Source: Silene latifolia
Taxonomy: Eukaryota > Streptophyta > Magnoliopsida > Caryophyllales > Caryophyllaceae
Assembly (NCBI RefSeq): GCF_048544455.1
Contig: NC_133538.1
Span: 438,772,311-438,836,310, forward strand
DNA: 64,000 nt
Direction: 5' to 3'
In this document: piece after piece, positions 10,121 to 21,662 of the stretch
Layout of the letters: every line of letters begins with the position of its first letter
Numbering within the stretch: position 1 is the first letter of the stretch
The notes under the pieces: model-generated
What the model was told of the DNA's origin: nothing
Databases searched by the model: none
The model's input: only the letters and a program-made list of their open reading frames with translations
Program-made: the position numbers and the translations under genes

Positions 10121-12427
10121 ATCATCCCACCTTTTAAAAAGTTTCGTCCTCGAAACTTGAAAGTAGAAATGAAAAGTTATAAAGATAAATTCGGATTTCT
10201 TTTGAAATCGTCAATGAAAGCATTTACAATGATGGGTATAGTAATTCTTCCAAAAACTTTTAAGAAGTGGTTTCAAAAGTATAAGTCCTCTTCCAAGGAA
10301 CGAAATAACCCTTGTTGTACACACAAGAACGCAAACTTTTCAAGTCAAAGACAAGCTCAAATACAAAATCATTCGCCGATAAGCGTAGAACAAATTATTA
10401 GACATCTCCAATAACGAGTTCTAACATCCTATCAACGTTAAAACTAAATGAAAATGATAATCCACTCATATTTTCTTTTGCAAAAGCCAGATTGAAAGTA
10501 AAAGATCCGTTTTCAAACTCTAAAAAAGTCAAATTATTGAAAATGTAACATTAAACTTCAACAAAGAATCAAATTTTTCTAAGAACCTACCAAATTGAAA
10601 GCAAACTTTCATTTTCAAACCTTTAAAATAAGTAAGGTTTTGTGAAAGTAGCACAAAATTTTAACAATGAATCCAAAATGGTAACTCAAATGGTTAGAAA
10701 TTGCATAAAATAAAAAGAATTTAGACACCATAATTACAAAGTACACTAAGCAACCCAAAACTTAACTAACAAAAAGACTATGACGAACTCTTAAGAGTAA
10801 AAGTCACGATAAGGTCAACGAGGAGGTCATAGAACATAGAGTTTTATAGGCCTCTAGTATCAAACTCAAAGGGAAGTACAACGAGTGAGGAAGAGAGGTA
10901 TAAACGGTAAAGCTTATGGTCAAAGAGAAAAGGGAAACTAGACAACACGGAAACGTCATATACTCAAACCACAAACGACAACATCATCTTAAACGGTTCC
11001 GAAAACTTCCTAATAAAATAAATCTCACAATCACATTACCTCCAAGGGTTTCCTCAAAATAACTTATGCCACTTTACATCTAATACATTCCATGAAACAA
11101 AGCACTTCACCACAATTGTGATTCCACAACTCCTAATCATAAAGCATATACAAACGACTTCCACAAAAATAAGATCAAAACTACAAATAAAGCTATACTC
11201 ATATCCAACTAGCGTCAAAACACAACATAGTAAAATCCTTAACCATCGATCTCAATTCAAAGTCCTAAATTCCCAGAACAAGTTCCTCAAATTCCGACAA
11301 GGATCTCATTTCGGATAAAGTAGTAACAAGTCAACCTGAAGCTCCTTTCATGAAAGTCCACTCTACTACACACTCTTTAGAGGAAGATGCATAATCACCT
11401 AAGTTGACAAATCAATAAAATCTCGAGTCCCTCTATTCTTTGACCTATTAAGGGTTCCCAAAAGCGGAACTACACTCAACTGTAACATCATTCCATTGTC
11501 TCAAGCACTCATCACAACCTCAAAGTTTCAAAAACCAAAGGATTAACAAAGACTTCTCAACAAAATTCTCAAGAGCCAACTAATATCAAATCACATCACC
11601 AATCTATACGTGGTCATTAAAATCTAAAAGGGATTTACTTCCAAGCTCATATCATGACTTCACTCCATGTTTAATCCTAAAGTAGCAATGCTCAACCTAC
11701 CAAGCTTTCAAATCCCAAATACTATTAAAAAAGTCAAGTTTCATAACCTAGGTAACATCCACAACTCACACCTTACACAAGGAATTCCACTAATCAATCA
11801 CACCCACTTTATATCAAGCAACTAGGCATAAAAATCATCAAGGTATGTCTTACCATACTAGCAAAGTTTTCCCAACAATACAATCTCTCAAAGTAAGGGT
11901 TACGATTCAACCACAAACAACTCAACATAGCCAAAATCTAACCAAGGTTAACATCCCACAAAAGAAGGAGAGCTATCTACGAGGCATCATGGGAGGATAA
12001 ACAAGAAACGAAAAATAAGTCGGGAGGTTACAAGGGTAGCTTCCAAGGTAAAACAAAAGAGAGTTTAGAATAAAGATAAGCATTAAAAGGTAAAGAATAA
12101 GGCAAGGTACACTAAGAACGAGAAATATCTTCGAGAAAGTAGAAGCATTCTTCAAAGGTTGAACAAATCTTAAAACTTCGACAATAGGCACCAAGACTTG
12201 ATCACCATATCATGGGTAAGGCCATGGTTTGTAGATCCAAGAACACAAGAACCAATTATTGACAATCAACAAACATGTTAGAACCTAACAAAGAGCAAAC
12301 ACATTATAGACTACCACCTTAGGTCCTTATTTCTATCCATCTCTCATTAATTATTCAAGGTCAAGTTCGAATTTAAATTTGGGGTACACTTGTGTGTGTT
12401 GGGAGCAACATAGGCTCTGATACCAAC
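10121..12427 (-). other. Coding-free interior of the large LTR element
   Basis: AT-rich, A-rich on the plus strand, with many short AACTCAAA-like words and no reading frame with gag, protease, RT or integrase motifs. The polypurine tract lies at its left end (10121-10135) and the primer-binding site at its right end (12414-12425), both on the minus strand. Replication proteins would have to come from another element. Confidence 0.65.
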
Positions 12428-13385
12428 TGTGAACCCCCGCAATAATGCGGAAAACATAACTTATAAATTCAAGCGGAAATTAGTAAATTTTGAAACTTTT
12501 AAAAATTTAAAGCGCGGGTTCATTAAAATCCAAAACATAAATAAAGATTTGCGGAAAGAAAGATTAAATTATACAAACATGATAGTCAAGGTAAGGGAAA
12601 TTATATCCCTCGAATGACAATACAATAAAAGGTAAGTCTAAGTAATCCTACTAAACCGACTACTAATCCAAGGTGCTCGCTAGCTCACATATGTCTTCAC
12701 CCCATAGATGCACCGACTAATACCTGTCATTCATGTAAAAATGAACGCCACAGTCCGTGGGGAGTAACTCAAGATTCTCCCAGCCACAAAATTTCGAAAC
12801 GAACATAACAAAGAACTAAAACAGGTAAGTCATGTAAGATACTTACAAAAGATATGAATATCAAGTTTATGTGTAAACATGGCAATTAAATGAGATGGAA
12901 CAAGATAGATCAACATTATCATAATAAAGAATCAACTATTCATATGAGAATTAAATAATACGAAAGACAACAATACAGTCATTTATACAAAGACACGCAT
13001 TTCAAGGAAATACAACATAGATATGAGATTAAAATCCGAATCATGTGAAGCAGTTAAGTAAGGGATCAACCAATGCAAATTACAAGGATATAAACTGTAG
13101 CCATTACTTGGAAAATCACTTAGCAAACATTGCACGGGACGTGGCTACTAATGTCACATGCATACTTATGGCTTGCATCTCACCATAAGAACGGATGGGA
13201 ACATCAATCCCGACGATCATATCGCAACTAGAGGGCTTATAACTCACCCCTAGTATCCGATAGGACCAAGACAAACAACACAAGGCATAACTCTTGCCTT
13301 GAAAGACATATACCAATATCTATAACCAAGCAAGACCTTTACTACTCATATAATATAATTCCCCCGGTAAGACGACAATGATAAA

Positions 13386-13741
13386 ACTCACTTGCCATAA
13401 CAGCACAAGTGACCAAAACTGTACTTGCCAGAACAGCACAAGTAGCCAAAACCGCACTTGCCAAAACAACACAAGTAACCAAAATCGTACTTGCCAGAAC
13501 AGCACAAGTAACCAAAATCGCACTTGCCAGAACAGCACAAGTGACCAAAATCGTACTTTCCAGAACAGCACAAGAGACCAAAACCGCACTTTCCAGAACA
13601 GCACAAGTGACCAAAACAGCACTTGCCAGAACAGCACAAGTGATCAAAACCGCACTTGCCAGAACAGGACAAGTGACCAAACCGCACTTGCCAGAACAGC
13701 AAAAGTGACCAAAACCACACTTCCCAGAACAGCACAAGTAG
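13386..13741. repeat. 33-bp tandem array, about 11 units
   Basis: The unit is CTTGCCAGAACAGCACAAGT followed by GACCAAAACCGCA, 33 bases, with two to four substitutions per copy and one shortened unit near 13680. Because 33 is a multiple of three, several frames on both strands stay open as 11-residue repeats. These are a by-product of period and low stop content, not evidence for a protein. The array lies inside the LTR of the large element. Confidence 0.93.
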
Positions 13742-14883
13742 GGCGTAAAGATAAGTCAAGCAAGAAGGCATATCATTATGACATTTTCACAAGAATACGA
13801 CTCATTACAAGAGTTACTTAGAATAAATCACGCATACTTGAAATATGATGGAAACATGCAAATGAGTAAGTACACCCATAAATGAAATATACTAAGTCAT
13901 TTCATACTTGAAACTTGATAAAGATTCGACCATGAACAAATAAGAACTCATATGTGGAGTATATAATACCATTTCAATCTTATATAACTTGAATAAACCT
14001 TATATTTCATATTTATATGTCACTTGAGCTTAAAATGGAACAAGTGAGCTCAAAATGGAACAAGTAATACAAAACACATGGCAAAATGTAAACAAATGAA
14101 TATGAACTCAAATATGAAGCATATAGCATCATTTTATGCTTTCTTATCATGAATACACATTTTATTTCACATTTACATGTTACTTGAACAAAGTATAAAT
14201 AACCGGATAACAAATGAATTAACTAATACGAAACACGAGGCAAAACGTAAACAAACCAAAATCCGAACAACCCATAAACATATACGAATCAACAAGGGAA
14301 AACTTGGGTCATGATATGAATAAAAAGCATAAACAACCATCATAAACAAAGGATATATATTTATATAACTTGAAACGGTAAAACGGCCGCCATTTACAAA
14401 TACGGACTCCGAATCGAGTGATTCAAGTGACTAAACCACCTAATTTTTCGACGCTAGTCCATCTGCCATATTTTCAGCAGTATTGGAGGTCGTCCTGGTC
14501 AGGAATGACAGGTGTCCAGGCCAACACGGGTGATTTTAAGACGGGTTTCTAAGCACGAGTAAGGCGGTATTCGTCCATACTAGTTACCCAAATCATACAT
14601 GTATATACACAAGAGACGGAAATTAACAATTTGGCTCAAATCACCCATGAAACCGACTCAAAAACTGTCCACAAAACACACCCATCAACAATCTATACAC
14701 ATGGTTTCTAGACAATTAGTGAAGCCGTCTTAAGACAAAATTTTAAGCATGAAACATATAATCTCCATTCAAATAAACTACCTAATTCATTTACCCACTT
14801 CACCATGAATCTAAAGGTACCATGTTTTCTCAAAATAGATAAGTAAAACTTGTATAAAACCGTCACATACAAACATAGTACAA

Positions 14884-15198
14884 TGTAACACCCCACGGTA
14901 ATTGAAGAGGTCCAGTGATAGGCTTAAATGACTATCGCTTAAAGAGATTGGAAGTACTACTCATATCAACAAAGTGCACTTTCTTTTATGGTCATCCATG
15001 CGAAAAAACTCCAAAGTTAAGCGTGCTTGACTGGGAGTAGTCTTAGGATGGGTGACCTCCTGGGAAGGTTTCCGGGATGCGCATGAGTGAGGACAAAATG
15101 CGCTATAAAGGACCCGTGTTGATCTGTGGGCCATGTACACAGCCTGGTGAGCTATCATAAGTAACCGCTCCCGACCCGGTTTGGGCCGGGGTGTTACA
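14884..15198 (+). mobile_element. Cassandra-type TRIM solo LTR carrying 5S rRNA-like sequence
   Basis: A 315-bp insert begins TGTAACACCCC and ends GGGGTGTTACA and is absent from the other LTR copy, where the flanks are contiguous (GGTACAAACACAAG). A 4-bp duplication ACAA flanks it (14880-14883 and 15199-15202). Its middle holds a 5S-like block: CTCCAAAGTTAAGCGTGCTT, AGGATGGGTGACCTCCTGGG. Cassandra elements are the known terminal-repeat retrotransposons in miniature whose LTRs carry conserved 5S rRNA sequence with its RNA polymerase III internal promoter. Only one LTR is present with no interior, so it is a solo LTR. Confidence 0.9.
15006..15068 (+). promoter_or_regulatory. 5S rRNA-like internal Pol III promoter in the Cassandra LTR
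   Basis: The A-box-like AAGTTAAGCGTGCTTG, the intermediate element AGGATGGGTGACC and the C-box-like CTCCTGGGAAG of plant 5S genes are all recognisable in order and spacing. The 5' and 3' parts of a true 5S gene are not conserved, so it is not a 5S rRNA gene. Confidence 0.75.
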
Positions 15199-15896
15199 AC
15201 AAACACAAGTAAAAATGTAAACTTGTTCACTAAAAGAGTAAACAACCACATAAATACACATAAATTCAACATAATGTCGAGTAACCTATCAGCTTTACCT
15301 TTTAGCTCTTCAAATAAAACACTTCCGACTCAAAACTACTCCGGGTTGTCCAAGAACTCACCTAAACACAAAGAAAACGATTTAGTCGGGGAAACACGTG
15401 CCTTATATACACGGCCAGAATAAGGGGAAGAGGAAATTTGGGTTCTTTCTTACATGAATGGATGGAGAATGGAAAGAGGAGAAGATAGACGCGAAAATCA
15501 CTTGATTCGGATAAGAATTGAGCAAGTTATGGGGATTTTAGTGAAATAGAAGAAATGGTGTAACAATGGTGTTTCATGTTTGTTTGTTGAGGAAAGTTGC
15601 TGAAATTTTAGAGTAGAAGGAAGAAGATAGGGTTTTGAGTGTAGGATTGGTGGAGGGAAAAAAATAAAATAAAGGTCCAATGGTCATTCTAAGCCCAAAA
15701 CCTTAAATTGAGTCGATTTTTCACTAAAATACGTTTCAAACCTACTACCAACTTAAGACAGATATTTTTATTAATATTAACATTATTATACATGTAAAGC
15801 CGCATTTTTATAAAAAATGAATTTAAAATATAAATAAAATAATAAAATGGCTAATTAAATTATAAATGCCAAAATAGAAAATTCGCAGGTGTTACA

Positions 15897-16440
15897 AGTT
15901 TGGTTTCTTATGGTGAGTTTGTGCTTACATGTTATTCTAGTGTTATTCTTATGCTTATACTTCTCTAGTTTTCTCATTATGTTATCCTTTAATTTATTTT
16001 AGTTTTTGTGTTAACACATATTATTCCAGTTTTTTTTTTTTTGGGAGGGGGGTGGTTAATGCCTGTTATTCGAGTGTTATTTCTCTTTTTTTTTCTTTTT
16101 TTTTTTGGTTACACTACACTAACACGTGGTATTGTGGTGTTATTCTGGTGTTATCGTACTGTTATTTTGGTGTTACTCTGTTCTAATATTTATCTAATTT
16201 TCTACCTTTTATATCTTTTATTTATTTTTTGTTACCACCTGTTATTTCATTTTTTTAACTGTTATTCCAGTGTTACTCTTGTATTTTATTTTTGTTATCA
16301 CTTGTTATTCTAGTGTTATTTTGTTGTTATTCTAGTGTTATTCTAGTGTTATTGTGTTGTTACGCCGGTGTTATTCTGGTATTATTGTGTTATTATTCCG
16401 ATGTTATTCTGGTGTTACTCGAGTTTGTGCAATTTTATTA
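15897..16440 (+). repeat. GTTATTC-rich low-complexity block with conserved 5' motif
   Basis: 15896-15926 carries GGTTTCTTATGGTGAGTTTG plus TGCTT, nearly the same 31 bases as at 36107-36137. It is followed by 16050-16430, made of short degenerate units such as GTGTTATTCTAGT and GTTATTCTGGTG. The same kind of sequence fills introns of the Ulp1-like gene far to the right. I interpret this as the 5' part of another copy of that large element family, cut by the LTR element on its left. Confidence 0.6.
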
Positions 16441-17435
16441 TCAAATAGCTCGTGAGCAAATGAGGAACAACGGGTGAAGCATGGCAAAGACTAATGGGAG
16501 AAGAGTAATTGTATTGGAAAGGAACTGGCAAGCAGAAACTCATCCTACATGTATTGACCATAAGTTAAAAGTCGACAACTTGACCTCAATCTCACCCAAC
16601 TTCATTCGTGTATCTCCCATGTATTACCAATTCACCATCATGCCACATGGCTCTGACGTCGCGCCAGCAAGTTCAACCTGAATTTTTCACATTCTTACCC
16701 ACCACCACCAACTACCAACATCTTGCGCAACAGCCATGATTCCATCCCACCATCGACACCGATTGAACCCGATGCACCGAGCCAACCCAGCAGCGAATCC
16801 GCATCGAGCACCTCGTTCCAATTCGCCTACCTTCAATCATTCAGCATACTATCATGGTCCACCGCCTCTCACTACTAAAACATCCCGCTTCGTCGATGCC
16901 GTTCGAAGACCAAACCACCCTTGATCCGTCCCAGTACCACTACGAAGACAAGCAGCAGATCTCACCGCCGTTCACACACCATCAATTTGTTCACCACTAA
17001 TGCCAAGAACCTAAACCTCGACATCGTTGCAACGCCAGGCTCAAACCCAACCACATCAATTCGTCCACCATCATCCTTCAGTACACCAGCAGCTCGGCCC
17101 TTCACTAAACCAGCATTAACCTGCTAGACTCCACGGCAGCAACTCTGAGTCCGTCATATCCGCCACCTTCAATTGCCATCAACACCTCGGCGCAAACTCT
17201 GTTTCTCCACCTGTTACTTCGACAACTAGTAACAGCAGCTGGTCCTTGAGCCCAATGAGTGGAATGAATATTAGTCTGAAATTCCTTGAAACAATTCCGA
17301 TTGTTGGGCTTTCCATTTGCAGACTGATGCCATGGTCTCGTATGGCGGCAAACTCTTGGCCTGCTCACTTTAGGAAACTCAATGCTACCTGCACCGTCAG
17401 CAAACACCAATTAATCGAGCTAGTTTCTTAGGAGG
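16441..17435 (+). other. GC-richer unidentified segment, possible captured gene DNA
   Basis: Base composition changes from AT-rich to C/A-rich (CACC, CATC and ACCA words) between about 16550 and 17430. Several frames of 60-70 codons are open on both strands, for example from 16481 and 16736 on the plus strand, with Pro/His/Ser-rich products. I recognise no domain. The composition suggests decayed exon or leader DNA of a host gene carried in the element. Confidence 0.35.
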
Positions 17436-17639
17436 CTGTCACATATAGAAAGTACGAGACTTGCACTGAACTAAGGGTGGACTTAAATGTATTTAGGAGT
17501 AATTAGCAAGTAAATGGAGCTGTCTCAAACACGGAGTATAATATTGTGGGAAACTTTATTTTGATAATTTGTGCAATCATAAAATGAGAAAAATGATTTC
17601 TCAATTCTCGAAATCGAGATTATGACAAATCCCCAAAAG

Positions 17640-17801
17640 CTAGAATATGGAAAGCTTACAAAAATCATTGTCCTTCACTACAAGTTCTGAACTGCCACTT
17701 GAGAGATCAAGATCATCATCTTCCTCGTTTTCGGTAGGCGGTTCAAGCACACTCAATGCATTTCTTTGCAATTTGACTTCAATCCCATTCTTAAGAACCT
17801 T
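17640..17801 (-). other. Unrecognised acidic open segment ending in TAG
   Basis: On the minus strand a 53-codon frame reads VLKNGIEVKLQRNALSVLEP, then PTENEEDDDLDLSSGSSELV, ending with KLSIF and a stop. It resembles an acidic C-terminal tail. The start is closed by a TGA just upstream, inside a 21-bp tandem duplication (TTCTTAAGAA...GGGATTGAA, 17778-17821) that may have caused the break. The product is not recognised. Confidence 0.3.
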
Positions 17802-17820
17802 TCAATCCCGTTCTTAAGAA

Positions 17821-18020
17821 AGACACTCCGTTTTTCTTCTTTTTTACTCAATCACTTGACCCCTAATTCCCCTATCTCTTCAACCATTACTTAACTTACA
17901 AATTCGAAGGAATCAAGCAAAACCGAATGATGCAGAGAGGACGATGGAAGCCAGGACCGAAGATGATGATCGCGATTCACGACATATGAGAGGTGAATCA
18001 GACAATAATCGGGAAGCATC
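17821..18020 (+). other. Target-site DNA left of the short-LTR Copia insertion
   Basis: On the plus strand a frame here is Asp/Glu/Arg-rich (MEARTEDDDRDSRHMRGESD) and would run through the insertion point into 31122-31194 if the retrotransposon were absent. It could be a former coding exon; support is weak. Confidence 0.3.
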
Positions 18021-18226
18021 TGATAAACGTAACAATGGTGTTGGAGAATTGTGTTTGTATTATATTTGGTGCCGAAGACTGTGTACAAGCATTACAATAT
18101 ATAGCTAGCAAAGGTCAAACCCTAACTAAGAATCCCTACAAATAAGGTAACTAATATATACAATATACTCTAATTATGATACAACAAAGAAATATGTGAT
18201 AATATCCTAACGAATATTCTCACACT
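18021..18226 (-). repeat. 3' LTR of the short-LTR Copia element
   Basis: 206 bp, nearly identical to 30913-31116. Minus-strand ends are TGTGAGAATATTCG and ACGTTTATCA. The polypurine tract lies directly beside it at 18227-18240. Confidence 0.95.
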
Positions 18227-18233
18227 CCCCCTC

Positions 18234-19862
18234 AAGTTGGAGCAGATGGAAGACCGATGCCCAACTTGAATTGTAAGTATGCGTAAGCTTTCCCTCCAAG
18301 CGCTTTGGTGAAAAGGTCCGCAATTTGTTCTTTGCTCCTAACATGAGACATGGAAACCGTTTTGTCGAGCTAATGTTTGCGCACAAAATGACAATCAATC
18401 TCTATGTGTTTTGTGCGATCATGAAAAATCGGATTTCTTCCTATGTGTAATGCTGCTTTATTGTCACAATACATGCGCATAGAGCTTGTGTGATTTACTC
18501 CAAGTGAGCTAAGGAAAGATTTGAGCCAAATTAACTCATTTATTAAAGCTGCCACTGCTCGATATTCAGCTTCGGCTGACGACTTCGCTACTGTGTTTTG
18601 CTCCTTTGCTTTGCACGAAATGGGACAATTTCCCAATGATACGTAATAGCCTGTCAATGATCGTCGGGTTAATGGGAAACTTCCCCAATCCGAGTCCGAG
18701 TAGCCATGGAGCTGTAAGGCCAAATTACTATCCATGACTATCCCTTTGCTGACAGTCCCCTTGATGTATTTAACGACCCTGATCACAGCATCCCAATGCT
18801 CTTTTCTTGGTGCACTAACAAACTGTGATAATATGTAGTGTACGGAATATACCAAGTCAGGTCGTGTAGTCAAATATACGAGACGACCAACCAACCTTCT
18901 AAACTTCAAGGGGTTTTTGAGTAGGTATCCAGAAGCCAAAGCTAGCCCATGATTTGGTTGCATAGGTGTGTCACACGACTTTGCACCTTCCATCCCGGCT
19001 TCCGCAACAATCTTCATTGCATATTTTCTTTGACTAAGGAATAAACCTTTTGGTCCGCTCGCAACTTCGATACCTAGAAAATACTTCAACCGTCTAAGGT
19101 CCTTGATTCCAAATTTTCGATCAAGAAATGTCTTGAGCCGTGTACAAGCACCATCATCATTGCTGACCACAATCATATCATCAACGTATACTAAAACACA
19201 GAGGAACAGTCCGTCTTTATTGTATGTAAATAGTGAATAGTCCGCCATGGATTGTACAAAACCATAGCCTTTTAAAGATTCTGTCAATTTTGCAAACCAA
19301 TTCCTCGATGCCTATTTTAACCCGTACAATGATTTTAACAATTTACAAGCCTTATTCATACCTTAGACTTGGAATCCTGGAGGCAATTTCATATAGACCT
19401 CTTCACTCAAATCTCCATGGAGGAAGGCATTGTTGACGTCTAATTGTGATATTATCCATTTCTTGGCAACGGAAACAGCTAATAGGCATCGTACACTAGT
19501 CATTTTTGCAACGGGAGCAAATGTTTCATGATGATCCACTCCTTCTACTTGTCTGAAACCTTGTGCTACCAACCTTGCCTTATATCGTTCAATGGTGCCA
19601 TCAGCTTTGTATTTTACCTTGTAAATCCATTTACAACTGATTGGTCTTTTGTCTTTTGGTAAGTCGACAATCTTACAGGTTCCATTTTTTTCCAGAGCTT
19701 CAATCTCTTTGCCCATGGCCTCTCTCCATTCGGCTTTCTTAGAGGCTTCAAGATAATTATTCGGCTCTTGTGTGGCATCAATAGTCGCTAGAAAACTCTT
19801 GTGATACGAATAAAAACAACTGGTAATGACATAATTAATTATAGGATAACGAGTACCTTTCA
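18234..19862 (-). pseudogene. Copia reverse transcriptase and RNase H region, interrupted
   Basis: The minus-strand frame starts near 19862 with a broken linker, then [60 protein letters not shown] and [20 protein letters not shown], all RT landmarks. A stop follows PPGFQV near 19363 and another occurs in the YGLK-ASRNW stretch. The frame then continues through LCVLVYVDDMIVV (the YVDD active site is kept) and the RNase H block SDSDWGSFPLTRRSLTGYYV, SAEAEYRA and YCDNKAALHI. A stop after HFVRKH near 18370 interrupts the C-terminal QIADLFTKAL block, which ends at 18236-18234. At least three nonsense codons make it non-functional. Confidence 0.9.
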
Positions 19863-19875
19863 TTGAAGATGCCGA

Positions 19876-21662
19876 TCAAACTGAATGAGCACTTGACGTG
19901 GGGTTTATTACTCGAGTCGACTTGCATACGTAATTCTTTTTCCAAAATGGTTCAAATTTCTCACGAGCACCTCTACCAATATTTTCTACAGTCTCAACCG
20001 TGACAGGCACCTCATTTGTGGGCTCGACATTTAGCTGTTCTGCAACCTGTTCTTCTTGCTCAACTTTAGGCCTGTCTTTATTCGCACTCCCCCTTTCTTC
20101 TGTGTTTTCAATGGGCTCTTCACGAATTGGTTCAATGGCAGGATCATCATAAGGTATGCCAATTTGATCAAAAAATGAACAAGATATACCTTCTCGGTTT
20201 TCAACATCCGTATCAGTACCCACAAGTGGAAATATGTTTTCATAAAAAATGACGTCTCGTGAAACACTAAATTTTCGTTCCCTGAGATCATAAACTCTCC
20301 AACCTTTTTTGCCTTGCGGGTATCCAACAAAAATACATCGTTTTCCTCTCTCGTTGAACTTATCTTTCGGTCTATCTTTGCTATGAACGTAACAAAGACA
20401 ACCAAAAACGCGAAGATTTTCAAGAAACGGTTTGACACCAAAAAGAACATCAAATGGAGTCTTCCTATTTAGAACACGGGTTGGGGTTCGGTTTATTAAG
20501 TAAGCAGCGGAAAGAACACATTCCCCCCAAAAGGCCAAAGGAAGGTCAGCTTGGAAGCGAAGAGCTCGGGCTTTTTCTAAAATGTGTCTATGTTTACGTT
20601 CTACCCTTCCATTTTGTTCTGGGGTATCAATATTGCTTGTTTGGATAATTATCCCATTCTCACTGTAATAGTCTTTAACTGAGCTTGAAAGAAACTCGGT
20701 TTCATTGTCACTTTGGATGGTTTTAGCTTGTTTTTCAAACTGAGTTTTCACCATACGACAAAAATTTCGAACCAAATCAGCAACTTCCCCTTTGTCTTTC
20801 ATTAGATACACCCAAACACCCCTACTACAATCATCTACGATGGTCAAGAAGTAATGCGCCCCTGATGAACTTTTAGTTCTGTATTGACCCCAAATGTCGC
20901 AATGAATTAAAGCAAACAAAACATTACTCCTTTTATTATTAGTGGAAAAAACTGATCGAGTTTGTTTAGCACGACAACAAGAATCGCAAACATTATGGGA
21001 ATTCCAAAACAAATTACTTCCAACCAAAGTAGAAAAATAGGGAACAGTACTATTTGATGGATAGCCGAGTCTCCTATGCCACAATTTTGCATCACCACAT
21101 GTGCATGTCCTAGCCGCAACTTCAATGTGCCCGACTTCCAAGAAATAAACCCCATCTCTATGCTCACCCCGTCCAATCTTCATCTTCGTAGATTGGTCCT
21201 GTATATCACAATAATGAGGATAAAAAGTCACTATACAATTATTTTCTTCAATTAATTGTTGGACGAAAATCAAATCACAAGTGAGAGACGGGACATATAA
21301 CACATCCTTTAACACAAATTTATCATTTAAAGTAATGCGTCCATGTTCCCGTGCAATGATATATTTTCCGTCTGGCAGGCCGACTTTGGAAGGAGCACCT
21401 GTCCAAACGTCCTCAAGTAATGCACGACGACCGGTCATGTGATGCGATGCACCACTGTCACGCAACCAAATACAAATTAATTTATCGTTCATACCTTGTA
21501 ATTTCTGATTAGTTTCTGGTTTGTTTACCAGCAAGTTTCGAACTTGTGCTAACTCTTCCGCTGACAGGGCTTGATTAGGAGATGAAGACTCGGCCTGGCT
21601 GTTGCTCGCAGAATTAGCCGTCTGGAGGTTATAGCCTCTGCCTCCTCTTCCACGGCCACGGC
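19876..21662 (-). pseudogene. Copia gag end, protease and integrase region, split by insertion
   Basis: The minus-strand frame contains a Gly/Arg-rich gag tail (SRGRGRGGRGYN), the protease motif WLRDSGASHHMTG, the GAG-pre-integrase block LWHRRLGYPSN with CDSCCRAKQTRS, and the integrase core with IHCDIWGQY, TIVDDCSRGVWVYL, IQSDNETEF and TPEQNGRVERKHRHILEKAR. Note SDNETE where most copies have SDNGTE. The 5' end of this region is cut at 21663 by the plus-strand Copia element; gag resumes at 29926. The right part of the frame ends at about 19876 in a stop before the RT region. Confidence 0.9.

Larger units (their letters stand above)
8915..15896 (-). mobile_element. Large non-coding LTR element (LARD-like), minus strand, 3' LTR truncated
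   Basis: Two related sequences, 8915-10120 and about 14350-15896, share end to end similarity and both end at GGTGTTACA. On the minus strand that is a TGTAACACC LTR start. Next to the inner copy the minus strand reads a purine-rich tract (AAGGTGGGATGAT), as expected of a polypurine tract. The other LTR ends GGGTTCACA followed by TTGGTATCAGAGCC, a methionyl-tRNA-type primer-binding site at 12414-12425. The full 5' LTR is therefore 12428-15896 (about 3.15 kb without the nested Cassandra) and the interior is 10121-12427 with no gag or pol. Long LTRs around a coding-free interior match the large-retrotransposon-derivative class; the ends resemble Ty3/Gypsy chromovirus elements. The target duplication cannot be checked because the 3' LTR is truncated. 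Confidence 0.75.
12428..15896 (-). repeat. 5' LTR of the large element with nested Cassandra LTR
   Basis: On the minus strand it starts TGTAACACCTGCG and ends GGGGTTCACA beside the primer-binding site. It contains a 33-bp tandem array (13386-13741) and the Cassandra insertion (14884-15198 plus a 4-bp duplication). Without the insertion it is about 3.15 kb. Confidence 0.7.

Noticed and set aside
13386..13741. Possible CRISPR-like array
   Set aside because: Units are contiguous without unique spacers, the genome is a plant, and no cas genes exist.
13320..13821. Several overlapping ORFs of 99-147 codons on both strands
   Set aside because: They result from the 33-bp tandem repeat (period divisible by three, few stops) and encode 11-residue repeats with no independent support.
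15006..15068. 5S rRNA gene
   Set aside because: Only the internal promoter half matches and it is enclosed in TGTAACACC...GGTGTTACA LTR ends with a target duplication, i.e. Cassandra.
20031..20453. Minus-strand 140-codon ORF in the short-LTR Copia element
   Set aside because: It is an alternative frame of the integrase C-terminus; the polyprotein frame explains the region.
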